Positions 19,078-31,576 are shown, numbered from the stretch's first letter. The stretch is 64,000 nucleotides of DNA from Paraspadella gotoi (GCA_051294375.1 CM119270.1:10088984-10152983); one strand, 5' to 3'. Notes: generated by a model from the letters alone, not told the origin. Program-made: numbers and translations.

Positions 19078-22000
19078 GTGCGTTCTTGCTGAAAATGTTG
19101 ATTGATAAGCAATAAATTAATAGTAATGATTTGTATAAATATTCTTTAGTCATGAAATTGCTTTTATCAGGTGGCCACCAACCTCCGCGAGACACTCGTG
19201 CGCGTCTCATGAAGAGCCCTGCATTAGGTCGCGCATCCAGCCTGTCGTCGTCCACGGCGACGACTCCGGGCAACAACCTTCCTTCGCAGCGCGTCGTCAA
19301 CTTCGTCGCTCGGTCAGGCGCCGGCGGCGTTCCTGCGGCGTTGACGGGGCATTACCCTTCTAACGTCTCGACATCTTCGACTCAAATTCCAAATTTTTTT
19401 GCGACGCCGACGACGACGTTAACTGCGACGACGACGACAACGACGTGTCCAAATGGGATTATTCCTAAGGATTACTCAGTTAATAAAAAACCCTTGTCTA
19501 CGGTGACGACGACGACGACAACTACGTCTAGGGACCCGATTACGTCGGGAGAGACTTCTGGGGACGTCGACTCGTCCTCTCGGTCGCCTTCGCCGACTTG
19601 GCCGCCCGGGGAGCTCCTCGAACCGAGTCTCCAGCCTGCCGTCGACGACTCGACGACGATGGTCAGTTCAACTATTCCTACCTCCACTGCCAGTGCCTCT
19701 TCCGATCGACGATCACGTTCCGCCTCGGCCCAGATCAATAACAACAACAACAACAATGGAAACGTTTTAAACGACAATCTTTACCTTAGCCCAAACCTTC
19801 ATCCTCACTCTCAACAACATCAGTGTCAAACTCTTCCAATGACTTCGCCTCACCCTCCTCACCTTTCCATCGACCACAACGAAGCCAGTTTCAACCTTTT
19901 CCTCCCTCGCCAAAAGAGCAGCAATAACTCTCTGCTTTCATCGTCGACTCGTTGTTGCGCCGTGTGTGGCCCTGGAACCGAGGCGGCGACCGCCGCAGGG
20001 GGAAGCAGAGTAGCCGCCGCCGCCGCGGAGGTCTTCTCCTCCTCCTCGAGTCGCTCGGCAGCTGCCGAGGCCTCGTCGACTTCCGCAGCCGCCGCGGCAG
20101 TAGCTTCTTCGACTCTCGCGGGTAACAAAGCTGCCTCGAATGCTAAGCCCTCCTTTGGCAGCAGCGGTGGCAGCAGCAGTAGCAGCAACCTTACTTGCAC
20201 CAACAGAGGCAGTAAAGGAAACTTTCGCAGCGGCGGCGGCGACGGCAGTAAGATTGTCCCAGGCCACCAAGGAAGAAAAACCTTCTCTATAGGTGGCGAC
20301 GACGGCGCCGCGGCTCCTTCGTCGTCTTCTACAAAGCCTTCCGTCACTCCCCTTTCGAACGATGACGAAAACGCGAGATCGTCCTCCTCTTCGGCCTCAA
20401 CCGGATCCCTCGAAACTCTCGCCGACGACGACGACGAGATGCATTTCCGGCCGACCTGGTGCGACGCCGAACTCGTCTACCGGGAGATCGAACGCGGCCG
20501 GGCTGCCGGAAACGTCAAATCACTCTGGCTTCGCTCCAAGATTCAAGAAAAGTTTTGCTCTCTTGGTCTGAGAATCTACCAACACGCCGGAAAGTACATT
20601 TTTCTCGGCCTTTTGATTCTCAGTCTAGCTTGCGTCGGACTGAAGACCGCAAAGCTGGAGACGAATGTGGAGAAACTATGGGTCAAAACCGACGGCGAGT
20701 TGGAGCGAGAGTTGAAGTACCTGCAAAATCAGCTCGGCGAGAGGAGCAGCGGCAACATCAACATGGAGATTTTGATACAGACTGGTTCCGGAAAGTCGCG
20801 CCGCTATGGAACGAACCAGTTGACTCAAGAGGCCTTGTTGGTGCATCTCGACGCCGCGATGGCCGCCATAAACACGGAGGTCTTCGTCGACGATGTGAAA
20901 TTCACCATTGAAGACATTTGCTACAAACCAAATTTCCCGGACTTTGACAATCCCATGGTGGCGACGTTCACCGAAAAATTTCTACCCTGCGCCATAATTA
21001 CTCCCCTCGATTGCTTTTGGGAAGGATCGAAATTGCTCGGCCCCAAAAACCCCCTCACCGTTCCATTTCAGCCCAATAAGCTGGTGTGGACGACGCTGAA
21101 CCCTTCGATCCTTCTGGATAACATCGCCATAAACTACGACGTCGCCGCCTTTAAAGACATCTTCACTCGCGCCGGTATTTCCTCGGGATATCAAGAAAAA
21201 CCTTGTTTAAATCCCCAAGACCCCCAGTGTCCTCGCACGGCGCCCAACAAGAAAAGCTCAAGGATTCCCGACGTTGGTTCGGAGCTCAGCGGCGGTTGCT
21301 ATGGATACGCGTCCAAATACATGCACTGGAAGGAGCCACTCATCATGGGCGGGATCAAGAAAAATCGAACTCACTACATTCAGCAGGCGGAGGCGTTGCA
21401 GACGGTTATTCAGTTGATGGGTGAGGACGAGATGTACGACTATCACAAAGCCACAAAAAAGGTGTCCTCCGTGAATCCCTGGTCCGTAGACAAAGCCCGC
21501 GACGTCCTGCGTTATTGGCAACGAAATTATACTCAAAACGTTCTTGTGGCGGTGAACACTTCCAAACATCACAAAATTCACACCTTCACCACTACCTCAT
21601 TCGAAGACATTCTTCAAGATTTCTCCCAAATAAGCATACTCAGGGTGGCCGTCGGTTTCGTTCTGATTCTCGTCTACGCTTGCGTATCTATGCTTCGGTG
21701 GAAGGACGGAATACACTCTCAGTGCAGCATTGCCGTGGCCGGCATCCTGCTCGTGGCACTTTCCATCGCCTCCGCCCTGGGATTATGTTCCGTCTTGGGA
21801 TCGGTCTTCAACGCGGCCACCACTCAAATTTTGCCTTTCCTTTCCTTGGGTTTGGGTGTGGACGACATGTTCCTTTTGGCCTCTACTTACCTCACGCTCT
21901 CTAAATCCAAAACGACCTTACCCTATGAGACCTGGGTGGGAGAAATTCTCAAGAGATGCGGGATTAGCGTCGCCCTGAAATCCCTTTCATCGGCGACTGC

Positions 22001-25000
22001 GTTTTTCATTGCTGCCATTATTCCCATTCCGGCCTTGAGAGCCTTTTGTTTTCAAGCGGCCATTTCCATTCTGTTTAACGCCGGAACGATGCTTTTTGTA
22101 TTTCCCGCCATAATTTCGGTTGATATAAGAAGAAAGCGTGAAAACAAATACGATTTAATCTGTTGTCTCGGCCCGAAAACTAATAAAAACGTGAGTTTCG
22201 ATTTATGCCAAACGACGTACAAATGTCGCGAAAACAAAAATAAAAATGATAACAAAAAGATGAAATCAAAATCGATCGTGGGTCCGAGTCAATCGGTCGC
22301 GTTTGGCACGGCGCAGCACGATTGCGGCCAGTTTTGTTCACCTCTCTTGCCCTGTCATTCTTTTCAACACCCAATCATGTGCCCCACCCACCTACAGCAG
22401 CAGCACCTACAACAGCAGCAACAACCACAACAGTTAATCGGTGGAATTTGCGGTCATCAAGCGCACAAGAGTGACGAAAATGGAAAGCATCTCTTGGCTC
22501 TGCCCGATCCATTCGAGTGGAATTCGGCCAAAAACGAAGATCTGAGCAAAGCGTTGGTTCAGTACAAAGAGAATCAGGGTCATGCGGCTTCAGCGGAAAA
22601 CCCGACCACTCCGTTTTGCGCTGAGCATCGAGATTCAAACTCCTCTTGTCCCGCCTGTCCGCCTCCTTGCAGCTTCGCTTGGCATCAACAACATTCCGGT
22701 TGTCACCAGTGCGCCCCCGCGCCTTGCACGAGCGCTAACTCACACGCAAAAATGTGCTGCAAATATTCCGAAAATCAGGTCGAGTTTCAAGACTGCGATT
22801 GCAAGTTTTCCCTTGCCTGGTTCGCGCGATGGTACGGCGGTAAAGTTCTTAAAAAGACGCAATCCAAGGTGGTTATCGTTACCGCCTTTATCGGTCTGCT
22901 CACGGCGGCCTTTTTGGGATGCTCAAAAGTCAAGGACGGGCTCGACCTGAGTGACATCGTTCCCCGCGACACTGAACAGTTTAAATTTCTCACTGTGCAA
23001 TCCAAGTACTTCGGTTTTTACAACATGTACTTAATTACGAAAAACTTTGATTATCCTAAAAACCAAAAATTGCTTTACAAATATCACGAGAGCTTTCAAA
23101 AGGTGAAGCACATTATGAAGAATGACGACGGTGGGCTTCCTTCTTTCTGGTTGCCCATGATGCGGGATTGGCTTAAGGGTTTGCAGGATGCATTTGACCG
23201 TGACAAGGTGCTCGGCCGGATCAGTAGTGACGGGTGGTTTGAGGGCGCCTCACAGGACGCCATACTCGCCTATAAGCTACTGCAGCAGACGGGCGAGCCG
23301 GACGATCCAATTAACAAGGATCAGGTCGAGCACACGCGGCTAGTTTCCAACGGCGACATAATCAATCCCAAGGCGTTCTACAACTATCTGTCTGCTTGGG
23401 TGACGAACGACGCTCTCGCCTATTCTCACTCAATGGCCAATCTTCACCCGCCTCCAGAGCAGTGGTCCTCCATCATCGACCGGGCGGACTATGAAGTGCC
23501 CAAATCCCGTCCGCTCGCCTACACGCAGATCCCTTTCTTCTTGGTTAACCTCAACAACACAGAGGACATTACTACAACCATTCAAGAGATTCGCGACATC
23601 TGCAAAGACTTTGAGGTCGACCTCGGCCTCCCTAACTTTCCCATTGGCATTCCCTTCACTTTCTGGCAACAGTACATCCACTTGCGGTGGTATCTCTTCC
23701 TGGCTATCGCCGCCGTCCTCGCCGCCACCTTCCTCATCCTCTGCTCGGTGTTGCTGAACCCGTGGGTCTCCGTTATCGTCGTCGTTGTACTCGGCATGCT
23801 CGTTATCGAGCTCTTCGGCCTCATGGGTTTTCTCGGCATCAAACTCTCTGCCATTCCCGCCGTAATACTCATCGTCTCCGTCGGTCTTGGCGTCGAGTTC
23901 TCGCTCCACATCAGCATCGCCTTTCTCACCACGATCGGCACTAAAGACCGGCGTCTCCGCCTCTCCCTCGAGCAGACGATGTCGCCGGTCGTTCACGGCG
24001 CCGTCTCGACTCTGCTCGGCGTCGTCATGCTCGCCTTTTCCGAATTCGATTTCATCTTCCGCTATTTCTTCTTCTCCCTCTCGGCGCTAATCCTCCTTGG
24101 GCTCCTCAACGGTATCGTGTTGCTCCCTGTGCTACTGGCGTGGATCGGCCCAGCTGCGGAAGTGACGCCGCGTGAGGATCCTCATCGCTTCTCGCCGCCG
24201 GAGCCGACGCCCGAACCATCGCCGGAGCCATCCCCCGTCTTGGTACGGCCGCGGTTGGTGCTTCCGCCTCGATCTTCCCGATCCAAGTTTCCCTCGCGGG
24301 TGCCTTCAGAGATTTCGTTGTCAACCATCACGGAGGAGCCTTCGCAATATTCGTCTTCGTCGTCGCATTATTCTTCTCACGAAATCATCGTCGAACCGGA
24401 AGTGATCGTGGAGACGACGACGGGCGACGGGTGCAATGGCGGCGCTGGATGCGGCGCTACCGGCGCTGCTGGTAGACCAGGAACGCCAGGATCGTCGTCC
24501 GGGTCGTCCTCATCGTCATCATCGTGCCCCTCATCAGTCGGTTCACATTCGTCGTCTTCTAACGGCGGCTCCAAGGTCACAACCCGAGTCAAAGCGACGG
24601 CGAAAGTCAAAGTGGAAGTGCACACGCCCACGCACGTGTTTCAGCAACCATCGACGCTTGGGTGCGGCAGCACCGGCCCCAGAAACGCCGGTGGAGAAGA
24701 TTCGGCGAAGAGCTTCAAGACGAAGCGGAAACGCGATCATAAGACGACAAGTTCCGGCAGAAACGGCGGTGGAAACGCCGTCAGCGACGTTAGACTCTGT
24801 TCCGCCCCCGGGGATTTAGTTGTAGGCGGAACGACCACTGTCCTCGCCGCCCCTCCGTGCAACAACGGTGGCAACAACAGTGACGATAATTCCACTATCT
24901 CCGTGCAAGATTTAAAAACGTCGGTGGATGGTCAACAACAACAACACGAACAACAACCGCATTTGACTCCTTATATTCATTCATGTTCTTGCAGCGAAAA

Positions 25001-25016
25001 CAACGGCAAAGATTGA
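18414..25016 (+). CDS. ptc: Patched (Hedgehog receptor, 12-TM sterol-sensing/RND family), 2 exons
   Basis: Patched represses Smoothened and is inactivated by Hedgehog binding. Joining 18414-19077 to 19171-25016 gives 2,169 residues; Drosophila Ptc is ~1,290 and human PTCH1 ~1,450. The ATG at 18414 has A at -3 and G at +4, and an in-frame TAA lies upstream at 18372. Residues 1-~644 are low complexity (Ser, Thr, Pro, Gln, Asn, Ala). The conserved core starts at FRPTWCDAEL (~646). TM1 is ~697-716. Extracellular loop 1 (~717-1043) has ITPLDCFWEG, KPCLNPQDPQCP, APNKKSS and YMHWKE. The sterol-sensing domain TM2-6 spans ~1044-1205, with GVDD at 1117-1120. A Cys/His/Gln-rich cytoplasmic loop follows (~1206-1450), then TM7 ~1453, loop 2, and TM8-12 (~1725-1880) with GVEF at 1795-1798. 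A ~290-residue tail ends the protein. The acidic GVDD and GVEF residues are the RND proton-relay positions, both intact. Middle-loop length and lack of introns are unusual. Confidence 0.96.
18460..18468 (+). promoter_or_regulatory. Exact Gli/Ci consensus TGGGTGGTC inside patched exon 1
   Basis: Matches the 9-bp Gli/Ci binding consensus, 46 bp after the ATG. Patched is a direct Hedgehog target in other animals. It could also be chance, since it encodes Leu-Gly-Gly. Confidence 0.4.
19078..19170 (+). other. Patched intron 1 (93 bp)
   Basis: GTGCGT...TTTTATCAG. Phases on both sides agree (G|GT gives Gly222). AT-rich relative to the exons. Alternative: no splice, with translation from ATG 19152 in the exon 2 frame. 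Confidence 0.75.
19171..25016 (+). CDS. ptc: Patched exon 2 (5.8-kb exon with all membrane domains)
   Basis: Residues 222-2169 in one uninterrupted frame, TGA at 25014-25016. Contains the end of the low-complexity N-terminus, all 12 TM segments, both large extracellular loops and the whole C-tail. An ATG at 20439 immediately before FRPTWCD could serve as an internal start giving a conventional-size protein (~1,525 residues). Confidence 0.93.
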
Positions 25017-25500
25017 TAAGGATACGAGAAGCAGCAACTTCTGTAAACAAAACAAAAAAAAACCACGAGATGGATTATCCCAAACTCGTAGATCCCCTCT
25101 TTTCCCTCCCCCGTCTTGTTTTAAGGCCACTCCCCGTGTTAATCCCAGAGCCCATGATTTCGCCATTGAATGATGAGATTTAGGATACAAGGAGAGAGAG
25201 AGGAAAAAAGTCAATTTGACAGGAGAGATTTCTGCGTTTTTTAACCTAAAAAAATTGGTTTTTCTATGATTGTTTATTGATTTTGATAATCACAGTTCAT
25301 CATTATTTTAAATCTTTGTTCTTGAATCGCATCGAAAGAATGTATTTAAGTAAATCGAAAAAAAAATTATTATCGCCGTTCACAACTGTATACTCAGGAT
25401 AATTTGTCGTTGCCCTGTGTTTTCGGTACGAAATTTTTTTTCTTGTTTGCTATTGAGATTCTATTTCTATGGTTTTAATAAAAATTGCCCTCAAGTTTTC
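25017..25500 (+). other. Patched 3' untranslated region
   Basis: AT-rich sequence after the tandem stops TGA TAA. The first AATAAA signal is at 25477-25482. Confidence 0.6.
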
Positions 25501-28330
25501 CTCTTCGTATATTTTTCGTATATTTTTTAACTGTTATAACCGCATCATCGCGAATTCTTTGTAAAAGTTTTGTTGTTGTTGTGGAGGGGAGGATATTTGG
25601 TTACCGATGAAAAGATGATTAACGAGGTATTACAGTCATAAATTCGAGAAAAACAGTATGTTAATGAGGTCTGAAAAAGAAAATCTTAAATGAAACAAAA
25701 AATCCTTAACCATTACGGTGATGAAACAACAAAACTTACGTAATTATTATATTATGCATGATTTAGATTTCTTTAATACACCTCATACTTTATATATTTG
25801 TCGACGATGTTTACGAGAGAATACATGTATTGTAAAAAAAATATTGTACAGTGCATTATTTTTGCATTAATTGTTATTATTAAAGTAATTATTTCTACAT
25901 CTCCGGTTAGAATTATTTATGATTGCCGAAAAGGTTCGAGTGCCGTAATTATCTCTGATTTATAGGCTCTAATAATTAGAGACAACCGTTAATCATTCCG
26001 GAGCGATTGGAGCCGACCGTTTGGAAATAATTATCAACATGAACAAAAAGGCAATTTGAGCATAAAGTTGACTTTTTTTCATTTTTCTGCAGTAAAAACG
26101 AGAACCGGGCATAGTAAAATTTTAAAAAATGAATTAAGAAAAAACAGGAAACTGAAGTGAATTGCTAAATATGCAAATTTGAGAAACACACAGCGCGCGG
26201 ATTTGTCATTAATATTTACGATATTATGTGTATGCTAAAACGTGTATTTCCCGACCACTGGCCGGTTAAAACAGCATTGAATGAGAAGACCGCCCGCGTG
26301 ATTTAGAGTTGGAGACCTAGTTGGATGTGAGGCGTCAACGTCGTAAAAGTTGTTCTGCATTCGACATCCGTAACTTATTACTTGGTAGTAATACTATTTT
26401 TCTCCTCTCACGGTAATCAAAACAGGGAGGCGTCCTAGAGCCATTTGGTAGTGAAATGTAATAATAATAAAAAGAACGATCACTTTTGAGGGCGTATTTC
26501 GTTAAGAAAGAGTACGATCTCTTCAAGGGGCGGTCTCCGATTTCGTTATATACGATCTTAATTTTCATTAGAGGCGGTCCCAAACTAGTGGACGAAATAA
26601 GTAGGAACGCGGCTTCTCGAAGAATTGGCCCACAAATCAGGAGTAAAGCCAGAGGGAGACAGCGTCGTGACGTTTCGACACGTCCACTCGAATTTAAGAC
26701 CGGGGACCCGCTATTCGTTTTGTCATCTCCCCGCGTAAATTAATCCCGTATTTGACAGGGGGGCCCGTTGAGATATTGCGCATAGACAAACCATACTTGG
26801 ACGGAGGGGAATGACAGATGTCCTGTCTCCGATTTCGCGGGGTCCTGAACCTGTCTTCGAGCGTTCTTTGTCTCGATCTCGTCGTCGACCAAGCCTTTAT
26901 TTTACCCCCTCCGTTGGGTGAACGATTTTTCACTATCTCAAACCAAATTTTGATCACTTTTCCGCTGATTACTTTACAATACATGTCAAAAAAAATAAGG
27001 CGCATAAAATTTGAGACAACATTTATAACTTTTCATATTAAAATCTGTTATTTTCCTATATATATTTTCGTATATCTTAATATTTTAGCTTTTACTGATT
27101 TGATTGAGCTATCTGGCCGGAAGATTTTATGAACAATACAAGTGTGGGTTGAATATGAAAATGTCTATGTATGAAAGTGATAAAATTTTAAGATATACAC
27201 AGGTTTTTAACGAGGCAAAATTAGAAAAAACTTTCAAAATTGTAACAAAGATACAATTTTCTGTAACGTCTAAAACGGTGGGCGAAATCAAAACTAAAGC
27301 AGATGCCAAACGAAATGGATAAATAAAGAATGAGACGAGAGAAAAACGAAAGCAGCCATATATTTTCTCATTAACGCAAATCCCGATCAACTTACTATAA
27401 TTTAAACAGCTCTTAATATGTTAGGAGCCTCAAATTCTTCCAGGATCGTTTGTCTCTGTCTCTCGCCATTACACTATTTATTTTTTACGTCAGATTAAAG
27501 CTGCGCCCGCTAATTTTCAAATCGTAAGAATGTTTAAGGGTCGAGCCGCGTTTAATACAGGATGGGATTAAAGTATAGAACGATTTTACAACCTTTTTTT
27601 TTCTGTATTTGTATATCCAAATAATAAAATTTAAACTTTTGAAAAAAAATTTTATTATCAAAATTCTTGAAGTATCATAAAATTTTAAAATATTTTTTTT
27701 TAAAAACAGATTTAATAAAATAAATATAAACCTATTATAAAATATGTTATAAAACATTATGATGTTTAATCCATAAAAAAGTATACAACATTAAAAAATG
27801 AAACCTTATTATTAATTTTTAACCTTAAAAACCTTAGAAATTTTTAATATGTATCAAATTTTAATTAAATTTTTTATTATAAATCTGAATTCATAAAAAA
27901 AATTTAATTCTCTATTATATTTTTTTTCTCTTTCTCTCTTTCGTTTTTAAAATATTTTATAAATTAATTTGAGCTGATAAAAACTTAAACTGAGGTCAAA
28001 ATAAATTTTTTTTTTTTATTATTTATAAATAAAAATTTCAATTGCCAACAAAAGAGAAAGTCTAAATACAATTGCTAATACTAAAAATCTTATTTTTAAT
28101 TAAAATGCAACAAAACTGAAAGGTACTTATACATAAAATATATAGGGTATTCAAGCTATTTTGGGAGTAACTTTATTGGGCTTTTATTAATATAGAAGTT
28201 ACCTATCTATTAAAACCGAAAACATATTTAAAAGTTTCATTATTATAGCTTTCAGCCCAACAGTTAATACGAAAATGAATATTTTTATGCGATACATCAG
28301 CTTTTATTACTCAATTTAGATTATTTGTTC
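25501..28330. other. Non-coding flank downstream of patched
   Basis: No supported gene. 25900-27000 is less AT-rich and more complex than the rest, with TAATTA/ATTAG-type homeodomain core sites around 25947-26000, and does not resemble the repeats further right. From ~27400 it becomes very AT-rich. Confidence 0.5.
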
Positions 28331-28338
28331 GACCTAAG
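28331..28338. repeat. hAT target-site duplication, left copy
   Basis: GACCTAAG, identical to 30729-30736. Confidence 0.92.
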
Positions 28339-29713
28339 CAGGGATGTGGAGCCGACCTAATTTTATCTCGGCTCTAGCTCCGGCTCCAGCTCCAGGCCAA
28401 ATTTTTTTTCTGCTCCAGCTCCGGCTCCAAGCAAAAATTTTTTTTGGCTCCGGCTCTAGCAAAAATTTCAACTCGGCTCTGGCTCCGACTCCATTACTAT
28501 ATATATATATATAATTAAAATTTAAGAAATTACATATTCATATTATTTTTTAAATTATATAAATTATAATTTGATTATATTTAATATTAATTATATATTA
28601 TAATATATAATATATTTTAATATTAAAAACATAATTAAAATTATTTTTAAAAATATTAAAATAATAACTAAAACATTTTTAAAATTTTTTTATAACATCC
28701 TCACTATTTGGTAATTTAACTGTAAATTACATTTAGCATTCTTGTTATGGTGATTTTACTTAAAACTCAGATTATGGTTAGGGTCGAGCATTCACTTATA
28801 TTATGTCAGAACATCGAATTATGATAAATTATACAAAAAAAAAGATGTCCGTCCATCCGTCTGTCTATCCATTAGGGAGGAGTGATGAAAAGATTGAGTG
28901 ATTAAACATTATTTTTTTACTGCTTATGGATATGTTATGAATAAATGAATATAAATCAATAAATTTTAAATCCTTTTAAAAATATTTTTAGCATAACAGT
29001 ATAGTAAATTCAATTATTTATATAGTAATATCTTTATAAAATCCTTAAATTTCAAAATAATTTTTTTTATTTTTAAGAACAGATTTGGATTCGCCATAAA
29101 AAACTAAGAAACTTTTATAAAATATGTTATATGATATTTTAATGTTTAGACCACAAAAAATGACTAAAAAGTTTTAATATATATAAGTTTCTACTAGAGA
29201 GAATAAAAAAGTGATGAATTTTTACCTTTTTCCCGTTTTAAATGCTGAAGATGATAGAATTTTTATAACATGTTTTATATTTTTGATTCAATTTTTTATG
29301 AAAAATCTGAATCTTTAATAAAAGTATTAAAAAAATTATTTTTAAAATTTACTATTTTATAAGAATATTACTACAAATATATTATATTTTACTATTCTGT
29401 TCCCAAGACAATATGAAAAAAATATTTTTTGTACTAGTTAATCATACTATCTCACATCTAAATATCCTTGTTCGATCATTCAAATAATTTATTTGTTCTT
29501 GAGTGCTCCACTCTACTATCCATCCCTCTGACCTTAGCAAAAAATACCAATTATTCGTGAGTGGATGGATAGATTGGAATAAAATTTTGTGTGTAGGTAG
29601 GAAAGTGTGTGAATGAGCTGGATATGAAGTTTCGATGGAATCGTCCAAGAGAAATTGAGTTTAAATGAAAAAAACAAAAAAATATTATCATTATTTTGAA
29701 CACCAATTACTCA

Positions 29714-30321
29714 TTAAGGCGTAGTGAAAGTTACATACGAAGATTCTAAAAGTCAATTATGAACAACATACCATCAGTGAACATTAATTTGTAAAAAAAA
29801 AATTTTTTTTTAATTTTCGCAGTAGGCTATATTTATATATAGTACTATCCTTATAAAATCGAAAAATTTCAAAATAGGCTTTTCTTAATTTTGATTGCAG
29901 ATTTGAATTCCTCGTCAAAAGTTGATAAAAGAAAATATAAATCATTTTTAAAAATTCTTTCATTAAGTGGGTTAAAAATTTAAAAAACTATATTTAATAT
30001 ATAAAAAATTAATTTTCAGCTTAAAATATAGCTTTTTCTAATTTTTGACCCACTTAATGAAGGAATTTTTCAAAAAGAGTTATATTTCTTTTTATCAACT
30101 TTTTATGTCAAATCTAAATCTGCAAAAAAATTTTAGAAAAAACTGTTTTGAAATTTTAACATTTATTGGTTTAGTACTAGTATAAATATGGCCTACTGCG
30201 TAAATTGTAAAATTTATTATAAATTTTTTTTATTATATAAATGTTCATTAGTATAGTGTTGTTCATTCCTCACTTTTAGAATTTTAATTAAAGTTAAATT
30301 TAGCAATTTTACTACGCCTTA
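29714..30321. repeat. Foldback (palindromic) element F1 nested in the hAT element
   Basis: Outer arms TAAGGCGTAGT (29717) and ACTACGCCTTA (30311-30321); inner arms CGCAGTAGGCTATATTTATA (29818) and its inverse ending at 30200. The centre has AGTGGGTTAAAAA / TTTTTGACCCACTT. A diverged relative of the inner palindrome lies at ~62960-63190. Confidence 0.75.
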
Positions 30322-30360
30322 CTGATGAAGGCTCTAAGTGAAAGAGCCGAAACATGTCTG
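30322..30360 (+). ncRNA. Hammerhead-ribozyme-like motif (HH1)
   Basis: CTGATGA (30322-30328), stem II GGCTC/GAGCC (30330-30334, 30344-30348), GAAAC (30349-30353) and ATGTC with predicted cleavage after C30358. Stem III is only the ACATGT minimal type. An extra A precedes stem II. This matches the Penelope-associated small hammerheads thought to act as dimers. Stem I is weak (3 bp). Confidence 0.6.
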
Positions 30361-30728
30361 ACTAAACTATGTCAAATAAATCGTTGTTAAACAAAAACTG
30401 TTTTTCTCCTAATACCTAAAAACAACGAAAAGAGAGTTATACATAATGTCTTTCATAAAATATTAGTATTATATTTTTTTAAATATCTTTTTAATTTAAT
30501 AATTATAATCTTATTTTATTTGTATTTTTTTTATTTAATAATTATAATCTTATTTTAGTTTTATGGAGCTGGAGCCGAGCATTTTTAATTCGGCTCCAGC
30601 TCCGGCTCCAGTCAAAAATTTATTTTGGCTCTGGCTCCGGCCAGATAAAAATTTTGGCTCTGGCTCCAGCTCTGGTAAAAAAGCTCGGCTCCGGCGGCTC
30701 CAGCTCCGGCTCCGTCTCCACATCCTTG

Positions 30729-30736
30729 GACCTAAG
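30729..30736. repeat. hAT target-site duplication, right copy
   Basis: GACCTAAG, identical to 28331-28338. Confidence 0.92.
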
Positions 30737-31576
30737 CAAAATTTTCAGATTTATAGTTTGCTTAAAATTATTGATAAAAAAATAAAACACATTTTTAGAA
30801 TCTGCTTGGATTTAGCTTATAATCAATACCTACAATTCTAAAATAATTGATAAGGAAATGGAAGCAATATTATTTTTTTCTAGAGGTATCTTTTTTTTAA
30901 AACTATGAAATGATAAATTACTTGTGAATACAATAAATAAGAAAGCAAAAATTGTTGAATCACAATATAATCTATTTTACTTTGCAAACAAATTTTAAAA
31001 ATTCAACGAAATAAAAGGAAATACTACAATCAAACAAAATTTAAAAAAGGTTTTGAATTTAATAGGTCTAGCCTTTAATTTGATACCCAAATAAGCCTCT
31101 TAATTCATTCTTTATGTAATTAATGTATTTTATTTATAATATCAGAAGTTTAAAATATCTAAAAAAATTAATAAATATTTTTCATTTATAAATGGTACAG
31201 AGATATGAGAACAATACCTAAGTGCATTTTCCGCTGGATTAATTAGCAAGATTCGTAATTGCCAAAAAGGCTTACTATAATAGAAATATTTTTTTGATAT
31301 ATTCTTTTATAATTATACCAATTTTCAAAAGATTATTTTAATTTTTATGACTTCAAATGAATTTTTTAAGATATTCAAAAAATAGTATTTTAAAAATTTA
31401 TAATTAAAAAAGGATATTAATATAATTTATTATATAATATTAAAATATTATTAGATTGATCAAATAAAAAACTGCTTCAAAAAATACCAAAATAGCTTAA
31501 ATAATAATATATGGTGGACTAAAATCCACCAACCGTTCATCAGCGTACAACTTTCAAAAATATTTATGTTTTCTTA
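30737..31576. other. AT-rich spacer to assembly gap
   Basis: No gene or known repeat seen. A short hairpin (GGTGGA/TCCACC) is at 31513-31530. Confidence 0.6.

Larger units (their letters stand above)
28339..30728. mobile_element. Non-autonomous hAT transposon with perfect 8-bp target duplication
   Basis: Left end CAGGGATGTGGAG at 28339; right end is its inverse with one mismatch (CTCCACATCCTTG ending 30728). Both are followed inward by GGCTCC/CTCCGG-type subterminal arrays (~28363-28495 and 30562-30715). The flanking 8 bp GACCTAAG is identical at 28331-28338 and 30729-30736. An 8-bp duplication with CAGGGATG-type ends is diagnostic of hAT. There is no transposase ORF in 2.39 kb. Inside are fragments of the Helentron-like family (28790-28880, 29440-29690), a foldback and a hammerhead motif. 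Confidence 0.92.

Noticed and set aside
19131-19170. Start of patched at 19131
   Set aside because: The codon there is TTG and lies in the proposed intron; the ATG at 18414 or 20439 is a better start.
18414-25016. Dispatched, NPC1 or patched-related (PTR) protein instead of Patched
   Set aside because: DCFWEG, APNKKSS, YMHWKE, the extracellular-loop order and GVDD/GVEF pair fit Patched itself.
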